A DNA stretch of 64,000 bases, taken from assembly GCF_004919085.1 (NCBI RefSeq), contig NZ_STGL01000007.1, positions 372,001 to 436,000 on the forward strand, given 5' to 3'. This stretch comes from Nocardioides sp. GY 10127. GTDB lineage: Bacteria > Actinomycetota > Actinomycetes > Propionibacteriales > Nocardioidaceae. The position numbers and the translations under genes are program-made. The notes beneath the pieces were generated by a model. It searched no databases and was not told where the DNA came from. It saw nothing but the letters and a program-made list of their open reading frames with translations. Positions 1-7,312 of this stretch are shown here, one piece after another. Each line of letters starts with the position of its first letter. Position 1 is the first letter of the stretch.

Positions 1-127
1 GGCGGACGACCTCGTCCGCGACGCCGACCGGTTCCTCGCCGTCGTCGAGCAGAGCCTCGGGCTGGTGCCGCACCGCCCCGTGGCGCTGCGCCTCGCCCAG
101 GCGCACGGGGGAGATCGCACCGCCTGA
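1..127 (+). CDS. C-terminal fragment, possible SAV_6107-type HEPN protein (5' cut by window)
   Basis: An open frame entering from the window edge (reading from base 2) ends at TGA 125-127 and encodes about 41 residues, including the segment ADRFLAVVEQSLGLVPHRP. High GC at third positions fits a real gene. The helical, acidic tail resembles the end of the small SAV_6107-type HEPN proteins that, from memory, sit next to translesion polymerase genes near the actinobacterial mraZ region. This is recognition by context and a short tail only, so the family assignment is tentative. The start and most of the protein lie outside the window. Confidence 0.5.
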   Translation, partial: ADDLVRDADRFLAVVEQSLGLVPHRPVALRLAQAHGGDRTA

Positions 128-182
128 GCGGCCGGGCGTCATCCACCTGGGCGGTTGGCGCGTTGTCGGTGCGAGGGGTTAC

Positions 183-228
183 GGTCAGGGCCCCAGATCG
201 AACATCTGTTCGATCTGGGGCCCTGACC
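183..228. terminator. 46-nt perfect palindrome: possible terminator and extended operator
   Basis: Two 21-nt arms (183-203 and 208-228) are exact reverse complements around a 4-nt loop ATCT. The structure begins 55 bp after the upstream stop codon and is followed by TCTTCG, so it could act as a terminator for the upstream gene. Its centre is the LexA box of dnaE2, so one element may serve both purposes. The symmetry is seen directly; the terminator role is inferred. Confidence 0.6.
198..213. promoter_or_regulatory. LexA-binding SOS box upstream of dnaE2
   Basis: TCGAACATCTGTTCGA matches exactly the TCGAAC-N4-GTTCGA form of the actinobacterial/mycobacterial LexA box. It ends 80 bp before the dnaE2 start. 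dnaE2 is a known SOS gene in actinobacteria, so DNA-damage induction by LexA cleavage is expected. No second match was found before dinB. Confidence 0.88.
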
Positions 229-293
229 TCTTCGTGGGGTCGGGAACCTGTCGTTGTCCGGGGTCGAGCCGACGTCGAGAGGGGAAGTTCGAC

Positions 294-3200
294 GTGCCCG
301 TCGACCCGTTCGTCCACCTGCACGTGGCCTCCGGCTACTCGCTCCAGTACGGGGCCTCGCTCCCCGGCGTCCTCGTGGACCGTGCCGCCGCGCACGGCAT
401 GGACGTCCTGGCGCTCACCGACCGTGACGGCACCTACGGGGCGGTGAAGTTCGCCAAGGCCTGCCACGTGGCCGGGATCAGCCCCGTCCTCGGGGTCGAC
501 CTCGCCCACCACCCCGCCGGGGCCGCCGGGACCACCGGGACGACCGGGCCGGCCGGGGGGCGCCCAGGGGGGAGGACCCCGGTGCGCGGCGGCGCGTTCC
601 GCGACGCGCGGCTGCCGCGGGTGACGCTGCTGGCGCTGTCGTCCGGGCCGGGCGGGGGGCGCGCGGGGTGGGCGGCCGTCTGCCGCATCACCTCCGCCAC
701 CCACCTGGCCGGGGAGCGCGGCACGCCGGTGCTCGACCCGGAGTCCCCGGAGGTCGCGGCCCTGCTGGGGGCGGGGGACGTCGCGGTGCTGCTGGGCCCC
801 GACTCGGCGGTCGGCCGCGCGGTCGCGGCGGGCCGTCCCGACCGGGCCCGCGCCGAGGTGGCGCGGTGGCGTGCGCTGGTGCCGCGCGGCTGCCTGGTGG
901 TCGAGGTGGTCTCGCACCTGCTCCCCTCCGGCGGCGCCGGCGCCTGGAGGGCGGCGGGGACGGGGGCCGGCTGGGGGCCGGGCAGCACCCCGCACGCCGC
1001 CCGGATGCTCAACCTGGCCGCCGAGCAGGGCCTGCCCAGCGTCCTGACCAACGCGGTGCGGCACGCCGACCGCGGCGACGCGGCGGTCGCGGACGTCCTC
1101 GACGCCGCCCGGCGCCTCGTCGCGCTCGACCGCCGTCACGTCGACCGCGGCAACGCCGAGGGCTGGCTCAAGCCGGGCCCGCGGATGAGCCGGGTCGCCG
1201 CGGAGGTCGCGCACGCGGCCGGCGTCGGGGAGAGCGGTGCCTGGCAGCTGCTGGCGCGCACCCGCACGCTGGCGGAGCGGTGCGCGCTCGACGTCCGTGC
1301 CGACCTCGGGCTGGGCGAGGTGCACTTCCCCGAGCTCGAGCTCGCCGCCACCGACGGGCTGACGGTCTCGCCCCGGGAGACGGACGCGGACGGGCTGCTG
1401 CGCGCGCGCTGCGAGGCGGCGATCGGGTCGCGCTACGGCAGCCAGGGCCTGGCGGTGGTCTGGAAGCGCCTGGACGACGAGCTGGGGATCATCCGCGAGC
1501 TCGGCTACGCCTCCTACTTCCTCACCGTCGCCGACGTCACCGACCTGATCCGCTCCCGCGGCGTCCGGGTGGCCGCGCGCGGCTCGGGCGCGGGCAGCAT
1601 CGTCACCTACCTGCTGGGGATCTCCGGGGTCGACCCGGTGCGCCACCAGCTGCTGATGGAGCGCTTCCTCTCGCCGCTGCGCCAGGCGCTGCCCGACATC
1701 GACGTCGACGTGGAGTCGGCCCGGCGCACCGAGATGTACGAGGCGGTCCTCGACCGCTACGGCGGCGAGCGCTGCGTGTGCGTCTCGATGATGGACACCT
1801 ACCGGGTGCGGCACGCCGTCCGCGACGTCGGCGCCGCCCTCGGCATGCCGCCGTTGGAGGTCGACGCGATCGCCAAGGCGTTCCCGCACATCCGCGCCCG
1901 CGACGCCCGCGCGGCGCTGGCGGAGCTGCCCGAGCTGCGCGCCAGCGGCCTGGGGGAGAGCCGGCTGGAGCTGCTGTTCGCCCTGGTCGAGCGGCTCGAC
2001 GGGCTGCCCCGGCACGTCGCCGTCCACCCGTGCGGGGTGCTGCTCTCCGACGCCACCCTCCTCGACCGCACGCCCGTGGAGGCCAGCTACGCGGGATTCC
2101 CCATGAGCCAGTTCGACAAGGACGACGTGGAGGACCTCGGCCTGCTCAAGCTCGACGTCCTGGGCATCCGCATGCAGTCGGCGATGGCGCACGCCGTGGC
2201 CGCGATCGAGCGCACCGAGGGCGACGTCGTCGACGTGGACGACGAGGAGCAGGTGCCCTTCGACGACCCGGCGACCTACGCGATGATCTCGTCCTCGCGG
2301 ACGCTGGGGGTCTTCCAGATCGAGTCCCCGGGGCAGCGCGAGCTGGTCGGCAAGTCCGGCATCGAGACGTTCGAGGACGTCGTCACGGACATCTCGCTGT
2401 TCCGCCCCGGGCCGGTCAAGAGCGACATGATCACGCCCTACCTGGAGGTCAAGCACGGCTGGAAGGAGCCGCGCTACGCCCACCCGCTGCTGCGGCCGAT
2501 CCTCGAGGGCACCCGTGGGGTCGTGGTCTTCCACGAGCAGGTCATCGAGATCATCGCGGCCTTCACCGGCATCTCCTTCGCGGAGGCCGACGAGAAGCGC
2601 CGTGCCCTGGGGGACGCCGAGGGGATGGCAGAGGTGCGGAGCTGGTTCTTCCCCCGGGCACTGGGCCGCGGCGTGGAGCTCGCCGTGGTCGAGGAGCTGT
2701 GGGAGGTGCTGGCCGCGTTCGCCTCCTTCGGCTTCTGCAAGGCGCACGCGGCCGCGTTCGCGCTGCCCACCTACCAGTCGGCGTGGCTCAAGGCGCACTA
2801 CCCGGCGCACTTCCTGGCCGGCGTCCTCACCCACGACCCGGGGATGTACCCCAAGCGGCTGATCCTCGAGGACGCGCGCCGCCAGGGGGTCACCGTGCTC
2901 GGGCTGGACGTCAACGCCTCCGAGGCCGACTACGCCGTCGAGCGCCTGGTGCCGGCCGAGGAGTGGAGCCCGGACCCGACCCGCGACCCCGGGCACCCCG
3001 ACGGCCGCCCGTGGGGCATCCGGCTGGCCCTCTCGGAGGTGAAGGGGATCAGCGCGGCCGAGGTGGCGCGGGTCGTCGCGGCCCGGCCCTACGCCTCGCT
3101 CACCGACTTCTGGCACCGCGCCCGGGTCTCCCGGCCGGTGGCCGAGCGGCTCGTGCTGGCCGGCGGCTTCGACTCCGTCTACGGCCTCGGCCTGGACGGG

Positions 3201-4436
3201 GAGGACGGGGTGGGCCGCCGCGGCGTGACCACCCGCCGCGACCTGCTGCTGGGCATCTCCGAGCTGGACCGGCAGGCGCGCTCCGCCGAGCGCGCGGCCC
3301 GCGGCCGCGGGCTCGCCGGGCGCAAGGCGTGGCGCGGGCAGACGGCGCGCACCCGGGCGGCCGGGGCGCTGGAGTCCGCCGCCGCCCGCAACAGCACGGA
3401 CGCCGGGGAGCGCGACCGCGCCCGCGGCGACGAGCCGCCCGGCGCGGCCGACGCGCGGGCCGCCGCCCGGCCCGGCGACCTCGGCGCGGGCCGGGCCGAC
3501 GTCGGCCCGCGGGCGGGGGAGGTGCCGCAGCGCGAGGGCGTCTGGGGCCGCTCCAGCGCGCAGGCCCGGCAGGCGCCCCCGCCGGAGCCGGTCTCCTCGG
3601 TGCAGCTCGCCCTCGACCTCGGCGACGCCTCGGTGGAGGGCGTGGTCTCGGGCCTGCCCGAGATGACCGCCGAGGAGCGGATGCGCGCCGAGCTGGAGAT
3701 CCTCGGCCTGGACGCCTCCCGGCACGTCGTCAGCACCTACGAGCGGTTCCTCGACGAGCTCGGCACCACCCGCGCCACCGACCTGCTCGGGCAGCGCTCG
3801 CGCTCGGAGCTGCTCGTGGCCGGGGTGAAGGTCGCGACCCAGACCCCGCCGATCCGCTCGGGCCGCCGGGTCGTCTTCCTCACCCTCGACGACGGCACCG
3901 GCCCCCTGGACGCCACCTTCTTCGAGGACGCCCAGGGCCCTTACGCCGCGACGGTGTTCAGCGCCTGGCTGCTCGTGGTCCGCGGCGAGCTGCGCCGCAC
4001 CGGTCACCGCGGCGTCTCCCTGCGGGCCACCGGCTGCTGGGAGCTCCCGGCCCTGCACGAGACCTGGCGACGGCACGGCATCGACGCGGTGCGCGAGCAG
4101 ATGGCGCTGGTCCCCGGTGGCTTCGGGGCCCTGGCGCCCGGCGACGAGCGCGCCGGCGAGGGGGCGGCCGCGTCGCGGTCCTCCCGGCCGGTGGTCGCGG
4201 CGCCGCCGTCCTCCGACCGCGACCTGCGGGGCGCGGGGGTGGCGGCCGAGGGCGAGGCCGGGAGGCGGACGCCGGGGGCGGCCGGCGGCATGGGTCGCCG
4301 CCGCGTCCTCGTGCACTCCAGCGGGTTCCGGCTGTCCCCGTACGCCGACGTCAAGCCCGCCGGCGAGGACGCCAAGCAGGTCCCGCAGCAGGTCGCCCGC
4401 AAGCTCTGGCACCGCAGCCAGGGGAGCCCGGGATGA
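294..4436 (+). CDS. dnaE2: Error-prone DNA polymerase III alpha subunit DnaE2 (ImuC)
   Basis: Damage-inducible C-family polymerase for translesion synthesis, 1380 residues from GTG 294. This start was chosen because GAGAGGGGAAG lies just upstream and the PHP domain (FVHLHVASGYS, residues 6-16) begins immediately after. Palm aspartates are visible in PDIDVDVESARR (D468, D470) and KLDVLG (D621), and the DnaE2-style RPGPVKSDM motif near 704. A C-terminal OB fold covers about 1160-1220. The protein is longer than the usual roughly 1,050-1,100 residues because of a Gly/Pro insert near 80-110, a low-complexity Ala/Arg/Gly insert at about 1000-1100, and a Ser/Ala/Gly tail after 1290. A LexA box precedes it. 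The partners imuA' and imuB are not in the window; dinB lies 0.9 kb downstream. It is distinct from replicative DnaE1 at 33.9 kb. Confidence 0.95.
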   Translation: MPVDPFVHLHVASGYSLQYGASLPGVLVDRAAAHGMDVLALTDRDGTYGAVKFAKACHVAGISPVLGVDLAHHPAGAAGTTGTTGPAGGRPGGRTPVRGGAFRDARLPRVTLLALSSGPGGGRAGWAAVCRITSATHLAGERGTPVLDPESPEVAALLGAGDVAVLLGPDSAVGRAVAAGRPDRARAEVARWRALVPRGCLVVEVVSHLLPSGGAGAWRAAGTGAGWGPGSTPHAARMLNLAAEQGLPSVLTNAVRHADRGDAAVADVLDAARRLVALDRRHVDRGNAEGWLKPGPRMSRVAAEVAHAAGVGESGAWQLLARTRTLAERCALDVRADLGLGEVHFPELELAATDGLTVSPRETDADGLLRARCEAAIGSRYGSQGLAVVWKRLDDELGIIRELGYASYFLTVADVTDLIRSRGVRVAARGSGAGSIVTYLLGISGVDPVRHQLLMERFLSPLRQALPDIDVDVESARRTEMYEAVLDRYGGERCVCVSMMDTYRVRHAVRDVGAALGMPPLEVDAIAKAFPHIRARDARAALAELPELRASGLGESRLELLFALVERLDGLPRHVAVHPCGVLLSDATLLDRTPVEASYAGFPMSQFDKDDVEDLGLLKLDVLGIRMQSAMAHAVAAIERTEGDVVDVDDEEQVPFDDPATYAMISSSRTLGVFQIESPGQRELVGKSGIETFEDVVTDISLFRPGPVKSDMITPYLEVKHGWKEPRYAHPLLRPILEGTRGVVVFHEQVIEIIAAFTGISFAEADEKRRALGDAEGMAEVRSWFFPRALGRGVELAVVEELWEVLAAFASFGFCKAHAAAFALPTYQSAWLKAHYPAHFLAGVLTHDPGMYPKRLILEDARRQGVTVLGLDVNASEADYAVERLVPAEEWSPDPTRDPGHPDGRPWGIRLALSEVKGISAAEVARVVAARPYASLTDFWHRARVSRPVAERLVLAGGFDSVYGLGLDGEDGVGRRGVTTRRDLLLGISELDRQARSAERAARGRGLAGRKAWRGQTARTRAAGALESAAARNSTDAGERDRARGDEPPGAADARAAARPGDLGAGRADVGPRAGEVPQREGVWGRSSAQARQAPPPEPVSSVQLALDLGDASVEGVVSGLPEMTAEERMRAELEILGLDASRHVVSTYERFLDELGTTRATDLLGQRSRSELLVAGVKVATQTPPIRSGRRVVFLTLDDGTGPLDATFFEDAQGPYAATVFSAWLLVVRGELRRTGHRGVSLRATGCWELPALHETWRRHGIDAVREQMALVPGGFGALAPGDERAGEGAAASRSSRPVVAAPPSSDRDLRGAGVAAEGEAGRRTPGAAGGMGRRRVLVHSSGFRLSPYADVKPAGEDAKQVPQQVARKLWHRSQGSPG

Positions 4437-4478
4437 GGCGCGCCCAGGAGCACGTGCAGCGGGGCCGGGCGGAGGCTC

Positions 4479-4484
4479 TAGGGT
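4479..4484 (+). promoter_or_regulatory. -10 hexamer TAGGGT, leaderless start of methyltransferase gene
   Basis: TAGGGT lies 7 nt before ATG 4492 with no ribosome-binding site between. Transcription starting about 7 nt after a -10 would begin at the start codon. The same arrangement recurs at several genes here. Confidence 0.5.
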
Positions 4485-4491
4485 GGGTGCC

Positions 4492-5244
4492 ATGGCCGGC
4501 ACCCGGAACGCACCGAGCACCAGCGAGCGGCGCGCGGCGGCGCGCACCGCGGTCGTGTGGGACGACCTGGTCCCCCTGCTGGAGCGGACCGACGGCCCCC
4601 TCGACGTGCTCGACATCGGCGGCGGCACCGGCGGCTCCGCCGTGCGCGTGGCCGGCCTCGGCCACCGCGTCACCGTGGTCGACCCCAGCCCCGACGCCCT
4701 CGCCTCGCTCGGCCGCCGCGCCCGCGAGGCCGGCGTCGAGGTCGACGCCCACCAGGGCGACCTCGGCGACCTCGTCGGCGTGGTGGGCACCGCGGCCGAG
4801 GGCCGCGGCGCCGACCTCGTGCTCTGCCACGGCGTGCTGGAGCACGTCGCCGACCCCGCCGCCGCCCTCGCCGGCCTCGCCGCCGTGCTGCGCCCCGGCG
4901 GCACCCTCAGCCTGCTCGTCGCCCAGCGCCACGCGGCGGTGCTCGCCCGCGCCATGGCCGGCCACTTCGCTCAGGCCAAGGACCTCCTCGGCCCCGTCTC
5001 CGGCGACCCCGGCCGCACCGGCCACCGCTACACGGCCGACGAGCTGGTCGACCTCGTGGGCGCCGCCGGGCTGGAGGTCGTCTCCGTGCACGGCGTCCGG
5101 GTCTTCGCCGACCTCGTCCCCAGCCACCTGCTCGAGCTGGAGACCGGCTCCACCGCCGCCCTCGTCGAGCTCGAGCGCGCCGTCGCGGACCGCCCCGAGT
5201 ACCTCCCGCTCGCCACGCAGCTGCACCTGCTCGCCCGCGGCTGA
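4492..5244 (+). CDS. Class I SAM-dependent methyltransferase
   Basis: A 250-residue Rossmann-fold methyltransferase. Motif I is LDIGGGTGGSAVRVA (about residues 38-52), the acidic end of strand 2 is VVDPS, and a motif III-like segment LCHGVLEHVADP follows at about 109-120, then LRPGGTLSLLV. The pattern is that of small-molecule or tRNA-type methyltransferases (UbiE/CmoM-like); the substrate cannot be read from the sequence. It uses ATG 4492, 55 bp after dnaE2, and appears to have its own leaderless promoter. The longer upstream frame is the dnaE2 shadow. dinB follows 63 bp downstream. Confidence 0.85.
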   Translation: MAGTRNAPSTSERRAAARTAVVWDDLVPLLERTDGPLDVLDIGGGTGGSAVRVAGLGHRVTVVDPSPDALASLGRRAREAGVEVDAHQGDLGDLVGVVGTAAEGRGADLVLCHGVLEHVADPAAALAGLAAVLRPGGTLSLLVAQRHAAVLARAMAGHFAQAKDLLGPVSGDPGRTGHRYTADELVDLVGAAGLEVVSVHGVRVFADLVPSHLLELETGSTAALVELERAVADRPEYLPLATQLHLLARG

Positions 5245-5307
5245 GCCCGCAGCCCCACCCACTCCCGCCACCCCTCCCGCTGTCGCCCCCGCCGCCGGGG
5301 GTGCCCG

Positions 5308-6555
5308 GTGACCGCGCGGTCGCAGCCCGACCCGGCGGACCGGGCGGAGCGGGCGGACAGAGGGAGGGTCGCGACGCCGATCCTGCACGTCGACATGGAC
5401 GCCTTCTACGCGTCGGTGGCGACGCGGGACTCACCCGAGCTGGCCGACGTCCCCGTGATCGTCGGCGGGGGCCACCGCGGGGTGGTGCTCTCGGCGAACT
5501 ACCCGGCGCGCGCGTACGGGGTCCGCTCCGGCATGCCCTCGACGCGGGCCCGGCGGCTGTGCCCGGACGCGGTGGTCATCGCCCCCGACCACGAGGAGTT
5601 CTCGGTGGTCTCCTCGGCGGTGATGGAGGTGTTCCGCCGGGTCACGCCGGCGGTCGAGGCGCTCTCGATGGACGAGGCGTTCCTCGACGTGCGCGGCGCC
5701 GTGCGCCGGCTCGGGAGCCCGGTGGAGATCGCCGAGCAGGTGCGGGCCGTCGTCCACGACGAGCAGCGGATCACCTGCTCGGTCGGCGTGGCCGCCACGG
5801 TCTCGGTGGCCAAGCTGGCGAGCAGGCGGGCCAAGCCGGACGGCGTCCTGGTGGTGCCGCCCGAGCGGATCACCACCTTCCTGCACCCCCTCGACGTGGG
5901 CGAGCTGTACGGGGTGGGGGAGAAGACCCGCGCCTCGCTGCACCGGCTCGGCCTGGTCACGGTCGGCGACGTCGCCCACACCCCGGTCGTCACCCTGCGG
6001 CGGGCGCTCGGCGACGCCCTCGGCACGCACCTGCACGAGCTGGCCTGGGGCACCGACCGGCGCGAGGTGACGCCGGGCCGGGCCGGCGTGTTCGGCAACG
6101 GCGAGGGCGACCCGGAGCGCTCGATGGGTGCCCAGGAGACGTTCTCCCGCGACGTCGACGACCGCGAGGTGGTCCTGCGCGAGCTCCTGCGGCTGACCAC
6201 CCGGGTCACCACCCGCATGCGGGTGGCCGGGGTGGCGGGGCGGACGGTGGCGCTCACCGTCCGGTTCGCCGACTTCACCACGATCACCCGCTCCCGCACG
6301 CTGTCCGAGGCGACGGACGTGACCCAGGAGGTCTACCGGGCGGTGGTGGGCGTCTACGACGGGCTCGGCCTGCAGCGGGCCCGGCTGCGGCTCGTCGGGG
6401 TGCGGGTGGAGAACCTGCTGCCCCGCGAGCAGGTGCACCACCAGCACCTGCTCGGGGAGCGGGAGCACGGCTGGTCGGAGGCGGACCGGGCCGTCGACCG
6501 GGCCACCCGGCGGTTCGGGGACGCCGCGGTCCGCCCGGCCACCCTCCTGGGGTGA
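5308..6555 (+). CDS. dinB: DNA polymerase IV (Y family)
   Basis: Translesion polymerase of the Y family, 415 residues. The catalytic motifs are intact: HVDMDAFYASV (D29) and SMDEAFLD (D122, E123). The helix-hairpin-helix GVGEKTRASLHRLGLVTVGDV and a little-finger domain follow. GTG 5308 gives about 20 residues before the first strand; an in-frame GTG at residue 21 (VATPILHVDMD) would remove that weakly conserved leader. No LexA box is visible in the 63-bp gap upstream, so SOS control is not shown. The C-terminus lacks an obvious QLxLF-type sliding-clamp motif; it ends in AAVRPATLLG. Confidence 0.93.
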   Translation: MTARSQPDPADRAERADRGRVATPILHVDMDAFYASVATRDSPELADVPVIVGGGHRGVVLSANYPARAYGVRSGMPSTRARRLCPDAVVIAPDHEEFSVVSSAVMEVFRRVTPAVEALSMDEAFLDVRGAVRRLGSPVEIAEQVRAVVHDEQRITCSVGVAATVSVAKLASRRAKPDGVLVVPPERITTFLHPLDVGELYGVGEKTRASLHRLGLVTVGDVAHTPVVTLRRALGDALGTHLHELAWGTDRREVTPGRAGVFGNGEGDPERSMGAQETFSRDVDDREVVLRELLRLTTRVTTRMRVAGVAGRTVALTVRFADFTTITRSRTLSEATDVTQEVYRAVVGVYDGLGLQRARLRLVGVRVENLLPREQVHHQHLLGEREHGWSEADRAVDRATRRFGDAAVRPATLLG

Positions 6556-6698
6556 AGCCGACCTGCCGGGGCGCGTGGGACGTTCGGGCCTGCCTCCGCC
6601 CGCCCGGGCGGAGGAGCCTGGAGGGTGGACGCGACACGCGAGCACGCGCGGGGTGGGATTTTTCACCTCGCGCCTACCGCCTCCGCCGACCCTCCACC

Positions 6699-6704
6699 TA
6701 CACT
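6699..6704 (+). promoter_or_regulatory. -10 hexamer TACACT upstream of the DUF3040 gene
   Basis: TACACT stands out in the GC-rich gap between dinB and the DUF3040 gene, 56 bp before the start codon. No convincing -35 element is visible. Confidence 0.4.
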
Positions 6705-6760
6705 GAACCCGCCACCGGTCTGCACGAGACCGGTGGTCTTTGACCACCTGGGAGGAAACG

Positions 6761-7210
6761 GTGCCACTCTCGGAAGAGGAACTCCGGATGCTCGAGCAGA
6801 TCGAGCGCGGCCTCTCCGCGGAGGATCCGAAGTTCGTCTCCACGCTGCGGGGGACCTCCCTGCGCCGTCGTGCGCAGCAGCGGGCCCTCATCGCGGGAGT
6901 CGTGTTCGTCCTCGGCGTGGGGATCCTGCTCGCCGGAGCCATGACGAAGCTCGTCCCGCTGGGCGTGGCCGGCTTCGTGGTGATGCTGGGCTCGGCCGTC
7001 TTCGGCCTCAACGCCCTGCGCACCCAGAACACCGGCCCCGCGGCCGCCGCCCCGACGCAGAGCGCCCACCCCTCCACGCGGTCGCGCCGCGGCCTGGGGG
7101 TCGTGGACGGCGGCAAGGCCCACCGCCCCGCCCGCACCTCCGGCTCCTTCATGGACCGCATGGAGGCCCGCTGGCAGCGTCGCCGCAACCAGCAGAACCG
7201 CGGTTTCTGA
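6761..7210 (+). CDS. DUF3040 membrane protein
   Basis: A 149-residue protein starting VPLSEEELRMLEQIERGLSAEDPKF, the typical DUF3040 opening. GTG 6761 was chosen over the upstream ATG at 6740 because it restores the family N-terminus and follows GGGAGGAAAC. A cytosolic N-terminal helix is followed by two membrane segments (about residues 43-62 and 65-84) and a basic cytosolic tail (RRGLG, MEARWQRRRNQQ). DUF3040 is an actinobacterial family of unknown function often found between dinB and mraZ. A hairpin separates it from the convergent operon downstream. Confidence 0.88.
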   Translation: MPLSEEELRMLEQIERGLSAEDPKFVSTLRGTSLRRRAQQRALIAGVVFVLGVGILLAGAMTKLVPLGVAGFVVMLGSAVFGLNALRTQNTGPAAAAPTQSAHPSTRSRRGLGVVDGGKAHRPARTSGSFMDRMEARWQRRRNQQNRGF

Positions 7211-7233
7211 CCGCAACCCCGACGTAGCACCGA

Positions 7234-7263
7234 CACCCCCGCCGGCCCCTGCCCGCGGGGGTG
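7234..7263. terminator. Hairpin between convergent genes
   Basis: Arms CACCCCCGC (7234-7242) and GCGGGGGTG (7255-7263) pair over 9 bp with a 12-nt loop. It lies between the DUF3040 stop and the stop of the opposing transglutaminase gene, so it can serve both. There is no T tract, as usual for high-GC genomes. Confidence 0.6.
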
Positions 7264-7312
7264 CGTCGTCTCCGGGCCTGCTCAGCCCAGCCGACCCGCT
7301 CAACCCAGCCGC

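Noticed and set aside
668-5311. 1547-codon open frame overlapping dnaE2 and the methyltransferase
   Set aside because: Arg/Gly/Ala/Pro-only composition in the wrong frame; a GC-driven shadow of two real genes.
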